Notes: generated by a model not told the origin, from the sequence alone. DNA of 11,357 nt from an uncultured Chloroflexota bacterium (GCA_937870805.1 CALMZT010000515.1:1-11357); one strand, 5' to 3'. Shown: positions 1 through 5,890, numbered from the stretch's first letter. Program-made: numbers and translations.

Positions 1-61
1 GCAGCGCCTTACCGCCTTCAGCGGCATTCGCGTTCGCCGTCTTGACCGTTTCGCCGCTTAA
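1..61 (+). CDS. 3' end of a gene cut by the left window edge (uncertain)
   Basis: In plus frame 2 the first 60 bases read as an open frame ending QRLTAFSGIRVRRLDRFAA and then a TAA stop at 59-61. The stretch is GC-rich, and composition drops sharply to AT-rich just after the stop, which suits the end of a gene. A 6-bp inverted repeat (TTCGCC at 50-55, GGCGAA at 64-69) straddles the stop, but no T-run follows. The product cannot be identified from 19 residues. A competing reading is a minus-strand gene starting with ATG at 88-86 and leaving the window (29 codons visible), but it has no ribosome binding site. Sequence beyond the left edge would decide. Confidence 0.3.
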   Translation, partial: QRLTAFSGIRVRRLDRFAA

Positions 62-409
62 TTGGCGAAGGTATTGCTTACAGAACATATATTCTAAATC
101 GGGTCACTTTAGTGTACAATGATAAAGGCAACTTTACTTTAAAGGTCTCATGAAATGTTCCAAAGCCCTCTGTATTTTCACTGCATTTTTTGCTTACATC
201 AAACTTTGACATTTGATTTTGGTTTGTCGTGCGAAAAATCTGAGTACACTCGGAAAGGCTCTGTACGTTATTTCCAAACTGAATAAACTAACATTAGGCT
301 GTTATGCCCTGTTAATCAGGGTTCTAAGAGCGTTTTAAATCCTTTAATAGCTAATTTTCATTTAGCATAGGACGCACCTCATCAGCACGCCCCATGCTCT
401 CAGTCGATT
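62..409. other. AT-rich intergenic region
   Basis: No convincing gene was found here. The sequence is clearly richer in A and T than the flanking coding DNA. It holds a small hairpin (CCCTG at 307-311, CAGGG at 317-321, 5-nt loop) downstream of the minus-strand aminotransferase; without a U-run it is only a weak terminator candidate. A 19-codon hydrophobic frame (150-209, plus) has an AAAGG four bases before its ATG, which is too close and too short to call a gene. Weak promoter-like hexamers (TACAAT at 115-120) are not backed by a good -35 box. Confidence 0.6.
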
Positions 410-1702
410 TTACGCACCTGTGCGTTGTGTGACAGTGCCCGTCGCCACGCTCAGCGCTTCCGCGAACACGGCTAACGCGGCGTCAATCTGCTGCTCATTC
501 ACCACCAGCGGCGGAATCCAGCGAATGACATTTTCGCCATGCCCACACGTCAGCAGCAGCAGGCGGTTCTTGATGCATTCTGCATGTACAGCTTTCGCAG
601 TAGTCTTATCGGGGTGCCCGCTGCTATCGGTGAATTCCACGCCGACCATCAAGCCGCGCCCGCGCACGTCGCCAATCGCCGGGAACTCCGCTTGCAGTTC
701 CTTCAGCCCATTCATCAGGTGTTCGCCCATACGCGCCGCGTTGCCTGGTAAGTCTTCATCCTGCATCACATGCACCGTTTCCAGCGCCGCCGCTGTCTGA
801 ATCGCGCCACCGCCGTATGTGCCGCCGTGAGAGCCAGCGGGCCATTTCTCCATGAGCGCGCGCGGCGCAGCAATCCCCGAAATCGGCATTCCGCTGCCCA
901 AGCCCTTCGCCATGATGATGATGTCCGGCACGATGTCGGCGTGCTCGAAGCCCCAGAATTTGCCTGTGCGCCCAAAACCCGTTTGTACTTCGTCAGCGAT
1001 GAACAGAATGCCGTGCTGTGTGCAGAGTTCGCGCACTTCACGCAGGAAACGCGCGGGCGCCGGCACATAACCACCTTCGCCCAATACAGGTTCGATGACG
1101 ATGGCAGCAGTTTCTTCAGGCGCGCATTGGGTTTTGAACAGCGTTTTGAGCTGTTGAATGCAGAAGTCGGTGGTTTCCTCATCATCCCAACCGAAGTAGT
1201 AGCTGTACGGGAAAGGTGCAACGAAAATGCCACCAGGCAGCGGTTGATAGCCTGCGCGATAGATCGTTTTGCTGTTGGTCATCGCCATCGTCTGCGCCGT
1301 GCGTCCGTGAAAGCTGCCCTGAAATGTGATGATGTTGATGCGCTTGGTTGCCTGCCGCGCCAGCTTGACCGCGCCTTCCGTGGCTTCTGCGCCGCTGTTG
1401 GCAAAGAAGAAGCAGTCAATGGGATCGGGCGTCACGGCGTTCAGCGCTTGCGCCAGCTTCACGGTTGTCGGCGCGATGACGATATTGACTTGCCCATGCA
1501 GCAGCTTGGCAGCTTGTTCCTGGATTGCCTTCACAACGCGCGGGTGTGCGTGTCCCGTGTTGGTCACGCCGATACCGCTGGTGAAGTCGGTGTAGCGTGT
1601 GCCTTCAGCGTCGTAGAGGTACACGCCTTCGCCGCGTTCCGGCTGCATCGTTGTGACGTGTGTCCAAACGGGGGCGAGGTGATAGAGGGGATCGTGAGTC
1701 AT
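410..1702 (-). CDS. Class III PLP-dependent aminotransferase, 4-aminobutyrate aminotransferase type
   Basis: This cytosolic enzyme of the fold-type I, class III (omega) aminotransferase family moves an amino group between an amine or amino acid and a keto acid. At 430 aa it is full length. Visible landmarks are the phosphate-binding NSGAEA (102-107), the aromatic-stacking GSFHGRT (129-135), IEPVLGEGG (203-211), DEVQTGFGRTG (237-247) with the Asp that binds the pyridine nitrogen, and the Schiff-base Lys266 in MAKGLGSG. The DEVQTGFGRTG and GSFHGRT context most resembles GABA aminotransferases (gabT type). Ornithine, acetylornithine or beta-alanine activity cannot be excluded from sequence alone. 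The start is ATG with AAGG seven bases upstream and a TATAAT about 35 bp upstream, so the gene is probably transcribed alone, separately from the minus-strand gene before it (82-bp gap). No GABA pathway partner is adjacent. Confidence 0.93.
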   Translation of the reverse strand: MTHDPLYHLAPVWTHVTTMQPERGEGVYLYDAEGTRYTDFTSGIGVTNTGHAHPRVVKAIQEQAAKLLHGQVNIVIAPTTVKLAQALNAVTPDPIDCFFFANSGAEATEGAVKLARQATKRINIITFQGSFHGRTAQTMAMTNSKTIYRAGYQPLPGGIFVAPFPYSYYFGWDDEETTDFCIQQLKTLFKTQCAPEETAAIVIEPVLGEGGYVPAPARFLREVRELCTQHGILFIADEVQTGFGRTGKFWGFEHADIVPDIIIMAKGLGSGMPISGIAAPRALMEKWPAGSHGGTYGGGAIQTAAALETVHVMQDEDLPGNAARMGEHLMNGLKELQAEFPAIGDVRGRGLMVGVEFTDSSGHPDKTTAKAVHAECIKNRLLLLTCGHGENVIRWIPPLVVNEQQIDAALAVFAEALSVATGTVTQRTGA

Positions 1703-1737
1703 AGTGAAACCTTATCGATCAAAAATAGTTTTGCTTG

Positions 1738-1743
1738 ATTATA
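1738..1743 (-). promoter_or_regulatory. Probable -10 box of the aminotransferase gene
   Basis: A perfect TATAAT lies on the minus strand about 35 bp before the aminotransferase ATG. It implies a leader of roughly 30 nt that includes the AAGG ribosome binding site. No good -35 hexamer is seen 16-18 bp upstream, so the call rests on the -10 match and its position. Confidence 0.4.
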
Positions 1744-1784
1744 GCGCGGGGATGTGGGCGGCAGTATAACCACAGCGATACAGA

Positions 1785-3506
1785 CTATTCAGCCATTTCC
1801 GCCGCGATGCCACGTTCTGCCAGCGCCTCTCGGAGCGCACCCCATTCGTCCGCGCGCACAATTGCCGCCATCGGACCGAGACGCGCGCCCATGTAACGTC
1901 GCAGCGCGGGCGTGTCGAGGATGAAGTCCATCGTTTCGGGTGCTGTCGTGCGCAATACCATGACCTGCTCAATGGTTACCGTTTGCGTGACAGGGGGACG
2001 CACAACGCCTTTTTCCAGCAAGCGCGCAATATTCGGCGGCAGGGCGGCGTTGTCCAGCGCGCGCGTGATGAAACTGACGATGTGGCTGGCTTCAATATTC
2101 TGCTTTGCGGCTTGCTGTATTCCGGCGTTGTCCAGCTTGTAAATATATTTGTCGCCGCTGATTGCGCCCCACGTGGTAAAGCGTGACGCCTGAAAACGGT
2201 CAATGCGCGAGACTTTGCGCGAAACCAGCAGAGTGCCATCAGGTTGCACGACGACTTTTTCTTCCTGTTCGTTGGGACTGGGCCACGCGCCGCTGCCGAC
2301 AAAGGCGCGTCCATAGGCGGTTAAACGTGCCGTGTCTTGTCCTAAATCCGTCAGCCCCAGCCAGTGCATCGGACCTGTGATGTAAAATTCCAGCAGCGCG
2401 CCTTCGACGGCTTCCCAACTTTCAAAGCCACGCAGGTATTCGTCATCGTCGTTGCGGATGTACCAGCTATCGTAGTCACTGCGCTGGAAATCGGCGTTTT
2501 CATCTTTCGCGGCGACAATGAATTCTTCAAGCGACCACCACGCCTGACGCGGCACAATATCGGCTAAAAGATGGAGAATCGCCTGACGCGCATCTGCCGG
2601 ATTGTACGACGCCATGCCGCCTGCCTCTGACGACTCAGGGTACAAACCTTGAACGTGCCACAAATCACGGTAGATGGTGCTGGCGCGCCACGTTTGCGCG
2701 AGGATTTTGAGCTGCTCGGCACGCCTTTCAGACAGCCAGCGGCGGGCTTCGGCACGCTTGGGAAAGGCACGCCCCGATTGGATTTCGATCAAGTCTGCAC
2801 TTAAGCCGATACCCAGCAAAAACGCCAGGCGAGTATCGCCCTGCGTGAGCAGATAAGGCGCAAGCGCTTCACGATCTGCTTGTGTGAGCGTGTCGCCTTC
2901 AACGCCTGCGCCGTGCAGTTGCAGATATGCCAGCAGCGTTGTCATGTCATCGACAATCGAGGTGTCCGCCTGCCGCATGTCAGGAACATTCTTCAGCGGC
3001 GTGACCACTGGCTTATCATTGTCCACGTCTTTGATAATCTCTCCATCGTCTTCAAGGTTGCTGTAAGAGGTTTTGTGCAGGGGCAGCACCCGCGCCAAGT
3101 CTTCCGGCACGTAGATCACAGGGCGTAAACCAGATTCGCCTTGCTCAAATGTTTCGGCAATCAAGCCGCGATAGTAGAGGGCTTCTGCAATACTGGTAGG
3201 GCGCTCATGGGGTTTTTCGCGCTCAATGGCTCCCGCGCCCATTTTGCGGATTTTGCCACTTAACAATTCAAACTTGGCAGTGGGCATTTTGCCGCCGGAA
3301 CTCAGCAGCAGTTGCAAGCGCCCGCGCTGGTCATCGTTGAGCGCATCCCAGACACGCGCGGCACGCTCCGGGTCGAGCATGGCTTTGCTCAAGGCAGTAA
3401 TCATTGCTGGGGATTCCATCAGTCGGAGATCAACACCCCAACGCGCGCCAAGAATTGGAAGTAATGCGGAGTCTAAATCACGTAAGGTCGCTACAAGGTT
3501 TCTCAT
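1785..3506 (-). CDS. Helicase-associated (XPB N-terminal-like / Helicase_C_3-type) domain protein without a helicase motor
   Basis: A 573-aa soluble protein with no signal peptide or membrane segment. The C-terminal third (about 416-560) carries the pattern of the helicase-associated domain that precedes the motor in bacterial XPB-like helicases: KVVVQPDGTLLVS (418-429), an alternating basic/aromatic stretch ending FTTWG (443-447), then IVSFITRALDNAALPPNIARLLEK (476-499). The N-terminal 130 residues are helical and resemble the small winged-helix-like region found in stand-alone members from Chloroflexota and Actinobacteria. Residues about 150-180 are an acidic low-complexity linker. No Walker A, DEAD/DEAH box or other SF2 motif is present, so it cannot itself be a helicase. 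A role with a separate XPB-type helicase or in DNA binding is inference. The start is ATG, has no Shine-Dalgarno sequence, and sits at the predicted transcription start. Confidence 0.75.
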   Translation of the reverse strand: MRNLVATLRDLDSALLPILGARWGVDLRLMESPAMITALSKAMLDPERAARVWDALNDDQRGRLQLLLSSGGKMPTAKFELLSGKIRKMGAGAIEREKPHERPTSIAEALYYRGLIAETFEQGESGLRPVIYVPEDLARVLPLHKTSYSNLEDDGEIIKDVDNDKPVVTPLKNVPDMRQADTSIVDDMTTLLAYLQLHGAGVEGDTLTQADREALAPYLLTQGDTRLAFLLGIGLSADLIEIQSGRAFPKRAEARRWLSERRAEQLKILAQTWRASTIYRDLWHVQGLYPESSEAGGMASYNPADARQAILHLLADIVPRQAWWSLEEFIVAAKDENADFQRSDYDSWYIRNDDDEYLRGFESWEAVEGALLEFYITGPMHWLGLTDLGQDTARLTAYGRAFVGSGAWPSPNEQEEKVVVQPDGTLLVSRKVSRIDRFQASRFTTWGAISGDKYIYKLDNAGIQQAAKQNIEASHIVSFITRALDNAALPPNIARLLEKGVVRPPVTQTVTIEQVMVLRTTAPETMDFILDTPALRRYMGARLGPMAAIVRADEWGALREALAERGIAAEMAE

Positions 3507-3527
3507 AGCTTTGAGTGTAGCGACCTT
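3484..3527. promoter_or_regulatory. Perfect 12-bp inverted repeat around the start of the helicase-associated gene (candidate operator)
   Basis: The arm AAGGTCGCTACA (3484-3495) is matched exactly by its reverse complement TGTAGCGACCTT (3516-3527), with 20 bp between. Arm centres are 32 bp apart, about three helical turns, so a dimeric protein could contact both arms on one face of the DNA. One arm overlaps the predicted -10 box and the other covers codons 4-8. If transcription starts at the ATG, the RNA lacks the first arm, which favours a DNA operator over an mRNA hairpin. Confidence 0.5.
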
Positions 3528-3541
3528 TAGAATACTGTCAA
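3514..3541 (-). promoter_or_regulatory. Sigma70-type promoter of the helicase-associated gene, leaderless layout
   Basis: On the minus strand a perfect TTGACA (3536-3541) is followed by a 16-bp spacer and TACACT (3514-3519, four of six matches to TATAAT). Only seven bases separate the -10 box from the ATG at 3504-3506, so transcription would begin at or next to the start codon. This agrees with the absence of a ribosome binding site and suggests a leaderless mRNA independent of the upstream sortase gene. Confidence 0.55.
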
Positions 3542-3562
3542 ATTGAACTTAGAAATGTTGTC

Positions 3563-4102
3563 TCAACTGACGCGAATGGCGGTGACTGCCAAACGCCGAT
3601 CATAATAACCTGTTGCCGCATTGTATGAATTCGGATCGCAGGTGATGAGTGTCAAACGTTCATCTGAGGAAGGATAGATCACACTCATATCATAGATGTC
3701 GACATTTTGTATCCCAATGACAGAATAACGATATTCTGTGCCGTTCACGTTGATAATAATCTCGCTGCCGCCTTGCAGATTACCCAGATTGCGGAAAACA
3801 CCTGCGCGACGATTAGAAAGTTCACTGTGTCCAGCAAGCACCGTGTTACCTGCTTGACCGAAGGTGCTGGTGCCGTCAAGCCGTCCCACGCTGCGCCGCA
3901 GTCGGCTCACATCCCATGTGACGCCTTCAGGGAAAACCGCGAGGTAAACGGTCACGACGCTGGTATCAATATTGAGCGCAGGAATACTGAGGGTAATTCC
4001 CTCTGTTGCCTGTACTGCTGGCAAAAGACTCATCAGGAGCAGCAGCACGGCTAGAACAGCCACAAAACGTGAAAGACGTTTTACAGCCTTGTGGTAAAAC
4101 AT
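3563..4102 (-). CDS. Sortase family transpeptidase (class D/E-like), N-terminally anchored
   Basis: A 179-aa extracytoplasmic cysteine transpeptidase. Sortases cut a sorting motif in secreted proteins and join it to an amino group at the cell surface or in a pilus. A basic N-terminus and one hydrophobic segment (about 12-30) form a signal peptide or signal anchor. The catalytic residues are all visible: His92 in VLAGHSE, Cys155 in LTLITCD, and Arg169 or Arg170 in YYDRRLAV. The TLITC box and compact size suit the class D/E-like group common in bacteria with few sortase substrates; exact class is not settled. The start is ATG with a strong AAGGGG six to seven bases upstream. No substrate with a sorting motif and C-terminal anchor is encoded in the window, so its target is unknown. 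Confidence 0.92.
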   Translation of the reverse strand: MFYHKAVKRLSRFVAVLAVLLLLMSLLPAVQATEGITLSIPALNIDTSVVTVYLAVFPEGVTWDVSRLRRSVGRLDGTSTFGQAGNTVLAGHSELSNRRAGVFRNLGNLQGGSEIIINVNGTEYRYSVIGIQNVDIYDMSVIYPSSDERLTLITCDPNSYNAATGYYDRRLAVTAIRVS

Positions 4103-4250
4103 AATAAACCCCTTATTTTGTGCTCATCAGTAGCGCTAGATCACATCATAAGGGATAGAGTGTTATCTTGTTGGTTATAATCTTGTTGGTTACAACTTTC
4201 GATCAAAACGTGTATCAAAAACTAACTATTGCTGAGCTTGCCGTTACCCA
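4103..4250. other. Upstream region of the sortase gene
   Basis: AT-rich non-coding DNA between the sortase start and the gene remnant at 4251-4373. It holds the sortase ribosome binding site and a pair of tandem 15-bp repeats, listed separately. TATGAT on the minus strand (4145-4150) is a possible -10 box but no matching -35 is clear. Confidence 0.5.
4166..4195. repeat. Two tandem 15-bp direct repeats upstream of the sortase gene
   Basis: TCTTGTTGGTTATAA (4166-4180) is followed directly by TCTTGTTGGTTACAA (4181-4195), 14 of 15 bases identical. The pair lies about 65-95 bp before the sortase ATG, a normal position for promoter or regulator-binding elements. Function is not known; a small duplication is the simplest alternative. 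Confidence 0.6.
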
Positions 4251-4373
4251 CTACTGTGGAAGCTTTTCACCTTTATAGGCAAGGATGATCTTTTCGCGTG
4301 GAACATGAGCATTGACCATCAAGGCTTCGACAAGTGGTTTGTCAGTGGTATCTTCTTCAATCACTATATAGTA
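4251..4373 (-). pseudogene. 3' remnant of a small gene interrupted at the transposon's right end (possibly XisI-like)
   Basis: An open frame of 40 codons, with no start of its own except an internal GTG, runs from the transposon edge to a TAG stop at 4251-4253. It encodes YYIVIEEDTTDKPLVEALM followed by VNAHVPREKIILAYKGEKLPQ. The pattern of an acidic D-T motif, then a Leu/Ala-rich helix, VPRE and IILAY resembles the C-terminus of the XisI element-excision family, but the last residues differ from the usual ending, so the family call is tentative. The frame stops in a TGA at exactly the junction with the right-end hairpin at 4375-4402. The missing 5' part suggests that insertion or a linked deletion removed it. 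An unrelated short ORF is the alternative. Confidence 0.45.
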
Positions 4374-4374
4374 T

Positions 4375-4402
4375 CAATTCCCCTAGAAAACTACGGAAAT
4401 CG
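4375..4402 (-). repeat. Right-end imperfect hairpin of the tnpB element
   Basis: The minus strand reads CGATTTCCGTAG, then TTTT, then CTAGGGGAATTG. The 12-nt arms pair with one G-G mismatch and two G-T wobbles around a TTTT loop. It begins at the base after the tnpB stop codon and ends at the gene remnant, which is where a subterminal end structure is expected. Confidence 0.6.
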
Positions 4403-4520
4403 TTAGTACGGTGTGATCCGCACAGGCGTAACTACCGACGCCGCTATCCCCCACGCTTCAAAAGCGTTCGGGATTACCTTTCGCAGGATGTTCAGTGACC
4501 CGTTCACATCGGCATGGATT
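4375..4520 (-). ncRNA. Candidate omega RNA (reRNA) scaffold at the tnpB 3' end
   Basis: In TnpB systems the guide RNA is made from the 3' end of tnpB and the transposon right end, with the guide read from the flanking DNA. Here three local hairpins line up in that place: ACGCTT with a 3-nt loop (4453-4467), GGCGT/ACGCC with an 8-nt loop (4425-4442), and the long right-end stem (4375-4402). The guide would then begin near 4373 and read into the gene remnant. The 5' limit is a guess; position and folding support the call, not sequence homology. Confidence 0.35.
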
Positions 4521-5626
4521 TCGCGTCCGTCGCTGGCGACAAACAACCACCGCTTGACTCGTTTCCCTGCATACCGCTCATGTTTTCTAATCGGCTCATT
4601 GTCCAAGAAACTGCACTTGGAGGTATAGCTTTCTTCGGTCACAAGCACCTCAATGCCGACTAACTGTGCCTTGTAGGTGAGCATTTCGATGAACCGAGCG
4701 TGCGGGATGTGTACGAAATTCTGGTTGGTTCGATCTCCCAAGCTGATCTCCTGCTTCCACCCATCATTCTTGCCGATCACCAGTCTGCCCATGCGATAGT
4801 CCACCAGCGTCTCAATGATGCGACGGCTTGCTAAATGCAGATACGCATTCACGCGACGATTGCGCTTGTCGGTGAGTTCGTCCAGTCGTCGGGAGGTCTT
4901 GCGCGCTCCTGTCAGTTGACTTTGCAGGCGCGCTCGTTCCTTGTTGTAGCCTTGATTGATGGATTTCAGCGGTCTGCCGTTCACCAGAAGCGGCACAAAG
5001 TCCGGCTGGTTGGAAGTTACAGTCGCCAAATTGTCCATACCAATATCAATGGAGGCTATTCGTTCAGGGTCTAGTTGCTTGACAGGTTCAATGGGAACGG
5101 TGTAAACGACTTCAACGACATAATGGGTTTTGCGCGGGACAATCCGCACTTGGTCAAAAACTGCTTGCTGCGTTTCAATCGTGATACCTAGCTGCGACGG
5201 TTGAAGCACCCCTCTCTTTTTGAAAATCCTCTTGCCAACGGCTTGTACCGTGTAGGTCAGCAAGTTGCGTCCATCCGTCGTGTGTTTGTACTTGGGCGGG
5301 CGCGGTCTGCCCTCGAACTTCTCAGGATGTGCTTTCCATGCCTCCTGTGCGGCGAAAAACGACTGCCAGTCGTGGTCGACCTGCTTGAGCACCCACTGCG
5401 ACACCTTACGGGGCAAGGCGCAGTAGTCGGGATTGCGCTTCATTAGTTTATCGAGTTTGGGGTAGGAGATGAAGCGATTGTTGAAGATGTAGTCCTGACG
5501 CAGAATGTAGTTGGCGGCGTTATACAGGTTCTTGGAAAGGAAGCAGGCACGATCTATCGCTGACCAGCGCGGATCAGACTTGTGGATGCGTTGTTGCTCA
5601 ACTAATGGCATCGTTTTCGTCGTCAT
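4403..5626 (-). CDS. tnpB: TnpB, RNA-guided endonuclease of an IS605/IS607-group element, variant RuvC site
   Basis: A 407-aa protein from the chosen start. TnpB uses an omega RNA made from the transposon right end to cut matching DNA next to a short target motif, favouring retention of the element. Numbering from an upstream in-frame TTG at 5713 (subtract 29 for the chosen ATG): N-terminal helical region with LSKNLYNAANYILRQ (59-73), KFEGRPRPPKYK (132-143), RuvC-I Asp223 in SIDIGMDNLATV, RuvC-II region LVIGKNDGWKQEI (311-323) with Gly314 where most TnpBs have Glu, TEESYTSKCSF (359-369), RuvC-III Asp402 in ADVNGSLNI. Only one zinc-finger Cys (367) is left. The pattern matches a clade common in cyanobacteria, where a Glu of TEESYTSK may replace the missing RuvC-II Glu. 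The ATG at 5624-5626 is preferred because GAGG lies nine bases upstream and it suits the family N-terminus. The frame is undamaged. Confidence 0.95.
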   Translation of the reverse strand: MTTKTMPLVEQQRIHKSDPRWSAIDRACFLSKNLYNAANYILRQDYIFNNRFISYPKLDKLMKRNPDYCALPRKVSQWVLKQVDHDWQSFFAAQEAWKAHPEKFEGRPRPPKYKHTTDGRNLLTYTVQAVGKRIFKKRGVLQPSQLGITIETQQAVFDQVRIVPRKTHYVVEVVYTVPIEPVKQLDPERIASIDIGMDNLATVTSNQPDFVPLLVNGRPLKSINQGYNKERARLQSQLTGARKTSRRLDELTDKRNRRVNAYLHLASRRIIETLVDYRMGRLVIGKNDGWKQEISLGDRTNQNFVHIPHARFIEMLTYKAQLVGIEVLVTEESYTSKCSFLDNEPIRKHERYAGKRVKRWLFVASDGREIHADVNGSLNILRKVIPNAFEAWGIAASVVTPVRITPY

Positions 5627-5633
5627 GCTTCGA

Positions 5634-5640
5634 CACCTCA
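5634..5640 (-). promoter_or_regulatory. Ribosome binding site that sets the tnpB start
   Basis: TGAGGTG on the minus strand places GAGG nine bases before the ATG at 5624-5626. The in-frame TTG at 5713 has no comparable site, so translation is more likely to start at 5626. Confidence 0.6.
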
Positions 5641-5643
5641 GTT

Positions 5644-5691
5644 CTATGAAACCCCTACCTGACGTGCATGTTCGCTGAGCTTCATGCTCAT
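5644..5691 (-). pseudogene. N-terminal remnant of an IS607-type serine recombinase (tnpA)
   Basis: A 15-codon frame encodes MSMKLSEHARQVGVS and then TAG. This closely resembles the start of the MerR-like helix-turn-helix of many IS607-family TnpA proteins, which begin with an M-K-L-S-x-x-A-x-x-x-G-V-S pattern followed by Tyr-x-Thr. The sequence after the last Ser, TAGAAC, would give Tyr-Arg-Thr if two bases were restored, which suggests a small deletion followed by loss of the rest of tnpA. It lies 18 bp upstream of the tnpB start in the same orientation, the normal tnpA-tnpB order. The match is short, so chance similarity cannot be excluded. Confidence 0.5.
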
Positions 5692-5739
5692 TTTTTACCG
5701 GATATTTCCGCAAAATGCCGTCAATTCAGTGAACCTTTA

Positions 5740-5777
5740 CGATACACCTGATCTTAGATCAGATGTACCGTGTATCG
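5740..5777. repeat. Nested inverted repeat in the left end of the tnpB element
   Basis: CGATACAC (5740-5747) pairs with GTGTATCG (5770-5777). Inside lies a second palindrome, CTGATCT, T, AGATCAG (5748-5762). A 7-nt segment (5763-5769) bulges on one side. As single strand it would form a bulged stem typical of IS605-group ends; as duplex it could be a recombinase or repressor site. It sits about 115 bp before tnpB and marks the likely left end. Confidence 0.55.
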
Positions 5778-5821
5778 GGTCAACTTACAGAATATCCTAA
5801 CGCGCGTTCGTTTATAGTGCC

Positions 5822-5851
5822 ATTATAATCCGTAATATTGTTCATGCGCAA
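5822..5851 (-). promoter_or_regulatory. Promoter-like sequence upstream of the tnpB element
   Basis: A perfect TATAAT (5822-5827, minus) has TTGCGC (5846-5851) 18 bp upstream, four of six matches to the -35 consensus. It points toward tnpB but probably lies just outside the element, so it may be a host promoter that once served the interrupted gene. It would give a leader of about 190 nt before tnpB. Confidence 0.4.
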
Positions 5852-5890
5852 GAAATACAAAGAAGGGATTTTTGCGGGGAGTTTGTTTGA

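Larger units (their letters stand above)
4374..5780 (-). mobile_element. tnpB-bearing insertion sequence (IS605/IS607 group) with a decayed tnpA
   Basis: The element consists of a left-end region with a dyad (5740-5777), a 15-codon tnpA remnant (5644-5691), an intact tnpB (4403-5626) and a right-end imperfect hairpin (4375-4402) directly after the tnpB stop. No TnpA of either the Y1 (IS605) or serine recombinase (IS607) type is intact in the window, so it cannot move unless one is supplied elsewhere. The remnant peptide points to IS607 ancestry. Limits are approximate: they rest on the two structured ends and the gene remnant abutting the right side. TTGAC next to the left dyad (minus strand, 5779-5783) and TTGAT at the right edge (minus strand, 4374-4378) could be flank or terminal sequences. 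Confidence 0.65.

Noticed and set aside
150..209. A 19-residue hydrophobic peptide frame with AAAGG upstream
   Set aside because: Only four bases separate AAAGG from the ATG, no promoter is convincing, no gene follows on the same strand, and such frames are expected by chance in AT-rich DNA.
770..1738. A 322-codon plus-strand open frame opposite the aminotransferase
   Set aside because: It is the antisense shadow of a clearly conserved gene with GC-biased third positions; its translation is rich in Arg, Cys and His with no domain, and it overlaps all active-site motifs of the real gene.
5627..5713. Extended tnpB start at the TTG at 5713
   Set aside because: The extra 29 residues resemble nothing in the family, overlap the tnpA remnant in another frame, and lack a ribosome binding site; the ATG at 5626 has GAGG nine bases upstream.
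5780..5845. A 21-residue minus-strand frame (MNNITDYNGTINERALGYSVS) just outside the left end, as the missing 5' half of the interrupted gene
   Set aside because: It is in a plausible place and ends in a TGA at the element edge, but it has no ribosome binding site, overlaps a good -10 box, and does not clearly match the start of XisI or any other family.
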